A stretch of DNA of 64,000 nucleotides from Sphingomonadales bacterium UBA656 (GTDB lineage: Bacteria; Pseudomonadota; Alphaproteobacteria; Sphingomonadales; Sphingomonadaceae). A model generated the notes under the pieces. That model saw only the letters and a program-made list of their open reading frames with translations. It was not told the origin of the DNA and ran no database searches. Where the stretch lies: positions 186,001-250,000 of the forward strand of contig DBOC01000014.1 in the NCBI GenBank assembly GCA_002299895.1. The letters are read 5' to 3'. Each line of letters begins with the position of its first letter. Position 1 is the first letter of the stretch. Below, piece after piece: positions 60,776-64,000 of this stretch. The position numbers and the translations under genes were made by a program.

Positions 60776-61729
60776 ATGATCGTTGATACCCTCACTTCGC
60801 CGGTGATCCTGTTTTTTGTACTTGGTTTTGTGGCCGCTGCGCTCAAATCCGACCTGACTATTCCCGAGGCATTCGCGAAGGCAATGTCCATCTATTTGAT
60901 GGCAGCCATTGGTTTAAAAGGCGGGGTTGAGGTATCCGAGAGCGGCATCACCGCCGACGTCATGGTTGCCGCCGCAGCAGGCATTGCTTTAAGCTTCCTT
61001 TTACCTGTTATTGCTTTTGCATTTTTACGCAGCATCGGCAAATTGTCGAAAGTCGACGCAGGCGCGGTTGCGGCCCATTATGGGTCTGTCAGCGTTGTTA
61101 CATTTGTAACCGCAATAGAATTGCTAACGGGCGACGGCTTAAGCCCAGCAGGATATATGGTAGCCGTTCTGGCGCTGATGGAGACACCCGCTATTATTTC
61201 GGGCCTAATGCTCGCCCGCCGGGGTGAAACGACGTCTGGTGAAAGCAACGGACCGCCATGGCATGAGGTTTTTACCAATGCCTCTGTGATGTTACTGGTT
61301 GGCAGCTTCGTCATTGGCGCAATAGCCGGAAGCGATGGGTTTGCAGCGGTAAAGCCCTTGTTCGATACCGGCTTCCGCGGCGTATTGTGCCTGTTCCTAT
61401 TGGATATGGGTTTGATCGCGGCACGGCGCCTTATGCAATCACGCAAAATGACGTTGCGCTTAGTGTTTCTTGCGATTTTGTTACCTTTGGTCAACGGCAC
61501 CATTGGCACCGCGGTTGGCACTTTTATAGGCCTCGATGTTGCTTCAGCAGCGGCACTTGGCATATTGGCCGCCAGTGCCTCCTATATCGCGGTACCAGCG
61601 GCGATGCGGCTTGCCCTGCCCCAGGCTGATCCGGGGATTTATCTCAGCATGTCGCTCGGCGTAACGTTCCCATTCAACATCATCTTTGGCATCAGTATCT
61701 TCGCTGCGCTCGCCCAAGCTTTAGGATAA
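60776..61729 (+). CDS. sbtA: SbtA-type sodium-dependent bicarbonate transporter
   Basis: Ten-helix inner-membrane permease of the SbtA family, which in cyanobacteria imports bicarbonate with Na+. The protein (317 residues from the ATG at 60776, preceded by AAGGTG) has two inverted five-helix halves. The first holds GLKGGVEVSESG and VAAHYGSVSVVTFVTAIELL, the second LDMGLIAARRL and AALGILAASASYIAVPAAMRLALP. GSVS and ASASYIAVPAA match the crossing-helix substrate segments of SbtA. It is followed four bases later by a PII-like gene and by carbonic anhydrase, which strongly supports the bicarbonate role. Confidence 0.9.
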   Translation: MIVDTLTSPVILFFVLGFVAAALKSDLTIPEAFAKAMSIYLMAAIGLKGGVEVSESGITADVMVAAAAGIALSFLLPVIAFAFLRSIGKLSKVDAGAVAAHYGSVSVVTFVTAIELLTGDGLSPAGYMVAVLALMETPAIISGLMLARRGETTSGESNGPPWHEVFTNASVMLLVGSFVIGAIAGSDGFAAVKPLFDTGFRGVLCLFLLDMGLIAARRLMQSRKMTLRLVFLAILLPLVNGTIGTAVGTFIGLDVASAAALGILAASASYIAVPAAMRLALPQADPGIYLSMSLGVTFPFNIIFGISIFAALAQALG

Positions 61730-61733
61730 CCTT

Positions 61734-62045
61734 ATGGTCCAAACCGTCCCTCGCAAACGTATTGAGATTTTGGTCGATACGCCTCTTGTTCCGCGTATTG
61801 TCGGTAAGTTGACAGCCGTGGATATTTCAGGATGGAGCGTCATTCACGTGGACTCTGGCGGTGGACGTGCCGGCGAATGGCAGCATGACGACGTCACAGG
61901 TGCCAGTGCAAAAACAATCGTGCTTGCCATCGCATCAGAGACTAAAACGGCGCAGTTAATCGACGCAATTGCACCTTTGCTTGATAGCTATGGCATGTTG
62001 TTAACGGTGGGCGATGTTCAAGTCGTCAGAGGTGAGCGTTTCTGA
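61734..62045 (+). CDS. sbtB: SbtB-like PII-family regulator
   Basis: A 103-residue small protein with the PII ferredoxin-like fold (KRIEILVDTPLVPRIVGKLTAVDISGWSVIHVD ... MLLTVGDVQVVRG). Its place directly after sbtA identifies it as SbtB-like; the cyanobacterial protein binds cAMP, AMP or ADP and blocks SbtA. The T-loop region (GGGRAGEWQHDDVTGAS) differs from GlnB and has no uridylylation tyrosine. The C-terminus stops at VVRGERF, so the CGPxGC redox tail of some cyanobacterial SbtB is absent. It overlaps the carbonic anhydrase start by one base (TGATG). Confidence 0.82.
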   Translation: MVQTVPRKRIEILVDTPLVPRIVGKLTAVDISGWSVIHVDSGGGRAGEWQHDDVTGASAKTIVLAIASETKTAQLIDAIAPLLDSYGMLLTVGDVQVVRGERF

Positions 62046-62668
62046 TGCCCGAATTTGCTGTTTTGGTTGAGGGCTATCAACGGTTTAAATCGGACGCTTA
62101 TGTTCGGCAAAAGGAACGTTACGACGCACTTGCCAGCGATGGGCAGTCCCCGCCTATCATGATCATTTCCTGCTGCGATAGCCGGGTCGATCCTGCAACA
62201 GTGTTTGACACCACGCCGGGGCAGGTTTTTGCCTTGCGTAATGTGGCAAATTTGGTGCCTCCATATGAAACAGGCGGCGGATTGCATGGCGTATCGGCGG
62301 CTATCGAATTTGGCGTTTTGGGACTTGAGGTTCGGCATATTGTCGTTCTGGGCCACGCCCAGTGCGGCGGTATCAAGGCATCGCTGGATGGCGGCGATCT
62401 CGGCGAAGCAGGATATAGTTTCATTGATGGCTGGGTCGATATTGTGCGCCCTGCCCGCGACAAGATTCTGGCGTCCGCAACCAATGATCCGCAACGAGAT
62501 TTGGAGCTGGAGGCGATACGGGTCAGCTTGGCCAACCTACGTAGTTTCCCCTTTATTGCGGAACGCGAACAATCGGGGCAGTTGAAACTGCACGGCGCCT
62601 ATTTCGGCATAGCCGACGGCAATCTTTACATTCTCAATAATGAGAATGACAGTTTTGAGGTACAATGA
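62045..62668 (+). CDS. Beta-carbonic anhydrase
   Basis: Zinc enzyme that interconverts CO2 and bicarbonate. Zinc ligands are C43 (in ISCCDSRVDP, the CxDSR motif), H104 and C107 (in VLGHAQCGG). The catalytic Asp-Arg dyad is the D45-R47 pair. RNVANLVPP and GGGLHGVSAAIEFGV are typical of the plant-type beta class. Length is 207 residues. Encoded with sbtA and sbtB, it would convert imported bicarbonate to CO2 or keep bicarbonate available for carboxylases such as propionyl-CoA carboxylase. Its stop overlaps the next start. Confidence 0.95.
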   Translation: MPEFAVLVEGYQRFKSDAYVRQKERYDALASDGQSPPIMIISCCDSRVDPATVFDTTPGQVFALRNVANLVPPYETGGGLHGVSAAIEFGVLGLEVRHIVVLGHAQCGGIKASLDGGDLGEAGYSFIDGWVDIVRPARDKILASATNDPQRDLELEAIRVSLANLRSFPFIAEREQSGQLKLHGAYFGIADGNLYILNNENDSFEVQ

Positions 62669-63294
62669 ACCAGCCCGATAGCCTCCCCGAATATTATGAT
62701 GATCTCACGCTAAGTTTTGAAGAAGCATGGGGCCTTATCACCGCGGGCGTGACCAATCGCAACAGCCCGTCCCATATGCCCGTCATTGGCACAGTCGATG
62801 CTTTGGGCGTACCGCAGATGCGGGTCATGGTATTGCGCAACGTATCACGAGAAGAACGGACGCTAAGGTTCCACACGGATTCGCGATCGACGAAGGCAGC
62901 GCAACTGCATCACAATGCTGCCACCAGCGTGTTGATATATGACGCGGCGGCCAAAGTTCAAATCCGTATATCAGGAAAAGCAGAATTTTCCTCCCAAGGC
63001 GACATAGCCGACACGGCATGGTTGACGTCAACACCATTTGCGCGGCGCTGTTACATGGCCGAAGCTGCACCGGGTACGCCCATAGCTGAACCTTCATCAG
63101 GCTTGCCCACTTGGATAGAAGGCAAACAACCTGACGAAGCACAATTGGCTGATTATCGCGAAAATTTCGCAGCCTTGCTGGTTAAGGTTGAAACCATTGA
63201 GTGGTTATATCTCGCCAATGCCGGCCACAGACGTGCCCGCTGGCATTGGGACACAGGGCAACATGCATGGGCGGGTTGCTGGCTGATCCCATAA
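62665..63294 (+). CDS. Pyridoxamine 5'-phosphate oxidase family flavoprotein
   Basis: A 209-residue split-barrel FMN-binding protein. PPOX-type features are VIGTVDALGVPQMRVMVLR, LRFHTDSRSTKAAQLHHN and the C-terminal WLYLANAGHRRARWHWD. It is more like the Alr4036/PNPOx-like subgroup than true PdxH, because the PdxH substrate-binding tail is missing. Pyridoxamine phosphate oxidation cannot be assumed. The four-base overlap (ATGA) with the carbonic anhydrase gene makes it the fourth member of the bicarbonate operon. Confidence 0.85.
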   Translation: MNQPDSLPEYYDDLTLSFEEAWGLITAGVTNRNSPSHMPVIGTVDALGVPQMRVMVLRNVSREERTLRFHTDSRSTKAAQLHHNAATSVLIYDAAAKVQIRISGKAEFSSQGDIADTAWLTSTPFARRCYMAEAAPGTPIAEPSSGLPTWIEGKQPDEAQLADYRENFAALLVKVETIEWLYLANAGHRRARWHWDTGQHAWAGCWLIP

Positions 63295-63379
63295 GCGCGC
63301 CATCCCGCGCAAACCCCACCTCCTTACCACAGCATTCGTGGATGCCATTGATGACGAGGCTCGGGATTTTATGCCATCA

Positions 63380-64000
63380 TTACCGTGTCATTTTCTTATA
63401 AGTTGCACGATGTGGACGCGTAGCTTCGTCGCCAAGGCGTGCAATCTTGTCTTCTTCGTACGATTCAAAATTGCCTTCAAACCATTCGACATGGCTGTCA
63501 CCTTCGAAGGCCAAAATGTGCGTGGCCAACCGGTCAAGGAAGAAGCGGTCATGGCTGATGACCACAGCGCAACCGGCGAAGCTTTCAAGCGCCTCTTCAA
63601 GCGCTGACAGCGTTTCCACGTCCAAGTCGTTGGTCGGTTCGTCGAGCAGAAGTACGTTACCGCCCTCTTTCAACATCTTTGCCATATGCACACGGTTACG
63701 TTCACCGCCGGACAATAAACCAACCTTTTTCTGTTGGTCCGTGCCTTTGAAGTTAAAAGCACCAACATAAGCGCGGGTGGGCGTCTCATGCTTGCCCAGC
63801 TTCATAAAGTCTGCACCGCCGGAAATCTCTTCCCACACATTCTTGTTGGGGTCCAAATCGTCACGGCTTTGGTCGACGAAGCCCAATTTCACGGTTTCGC
63901 CGATTTCGACTTCACCGGAATCCGGCACTTCCTGACCAGTGATCAAACGGAACAAAGTCGACTTACCGGCGCCATTCGGCCCGATAACACCAACAATGCC
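63380..64000 (-). CDS. ettA: Energy-dependent translational throttle protein EttA, C-terminal part
   Basis: The last 207 codons of an ABC-F ATPase that runs off the right edge; the fragment corresponds to the second ABC domain. Walker A lies at the very edge; then come VKLGFVDQSRDDLD, the family marker NVWEEISGG, the ABC signature LSGGERNRVHMAKML, Walker B VLLLDEPTNDLDV, and SHDRFFLDRLATHILAFEG. FNFKG followed by KKVGLLSGGE and an ending of HRATYKKMTR are typical of EttA. Known EttA sits in the ribosomal E site and gates entry into elongation according to energy charge. Confidence 0.94.
   Translation of the reverse strand, partial: GIVGVIGPNGAGKSTLFRLITGQEVPDSGEVEIGETVKLGFVDQSRDDLDPNKNVWEEISGGADFMKLGKHETPTRAYVGAFNFKGTDQQKKVGLLSGGERNRVHMAKMLKEGGNVLLLDEPTNDLDVETLSALEEALESFAGCAVVISHDRFFLDRLATHILAFEGDSHVEWFEGNFESYEEDKIARLGDEATRPHRATYKKMTR

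Noticed and set aside
62665..63294. Naming the split-barrel protein PdxH
   Set aside because: The FMN-binding core is present, but the C-terminal substrate-binding segment of PdxH is not, so a general family name is used.
1..64000. CRISPR arrays, insertion sequences, prophage or integrative elements
   Set aside because: No regularly spaced repeats, transposase, integrase or phage structural genes were seen; the whole window looks like core chromosome.

Overview
The window reads as a chromosomal segment of a free-living alphaproteobacterium, most likely of the order Sphingomonadales (Sphingopyxis/Sphingorhabdus-like). Signs of this are a C4-type 5-aminolevulinate synthase, the alphaproteobacterial order dusB-ntrB-ntrC-ntrY-ntrX-hfq-hflX, a PhaR polyhydroxyalkanoate regulator, a type-3 prolyl-tRNA synthetase, a very large TonB-dependent receptor beside a secreted S9 peptidase, and a fused IspDF. 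I see no phage, insertion sequence, CRISPR array or rRNA operon. Genes are tightly packed, with many 1-4 base stop/start overlaps.

Layout. 1-9.5 kb: partial saccharopine-dehydrogenase-like gene, threonine dehydratase, hemA, plsY, dprA, topA, then the lepB-rnc-era operon on the minus strand. 9.6-14.2 kb: pgi, glutathione reductase, a glutathione transferase and trhO. 14.3-23.5 kb: a propionyl-CoA to succinyl-CoA module (pccB, epimerase, methylmalonyl-CoA mutase, bioB, a DUF1330 protein, pccA) followed by an MHS-family transporter, then alr. 24.6-31.6 kb: envelope and peptide-scavenging genes on the minus strand (a secreted TonB-C-like protein, an S9 peptidase, a 1070-residue TonB-dependent receptor). 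31.9-39.6 kb: phaR, proS, rnr, a universal stress protein, and E2 and E3 of pyruvate dehydrogenase. 39.7-42.8 kb: a secreted amidohydrolase, a small secreted orphan, tRNA-Ser(TGA) and an MltB-type lytic transglycosylase. 43-48.4 kb: tmk-holB-metG-tatD-retropepsin, then mazG. 48.4-57.6 kb: the nitrogen-regulation supercluster on the minus strand. 57.7-64 kb: ispDF, pncC, coq10-like, lipA, an SbtA-SbtB-carbonic anhydrase bicarbonate module with a flavoprotein, and the C-terminal part of ettA.

The most unusual object is the hfq gene (49722-50219). It encodes two complete Sm/Hfq domains in one polypeptide. The first is a normal alphaproteobacterial Hfq; the second keeps the core fold and the YKH motif but has lost the basic rim and several RNA-contact residues. 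This predicts a pseudo-hexamer of three chains with alternating, non-equivalent RNA-binding surfaces. Second in interest are the SbtA/SbtB/beta-carbonic-anhydrase operon in an apparent heterotroph, and a secreted protein that joins a TonB-box-like N-terminus to a TonB-like C-terminal domain.

Start sites were re-chosen by ribosome-binding-site spacing and family length where a longer open frame was available; each case is stated in its entry. All family assignments come from reading motifs by eye. No database search was run.
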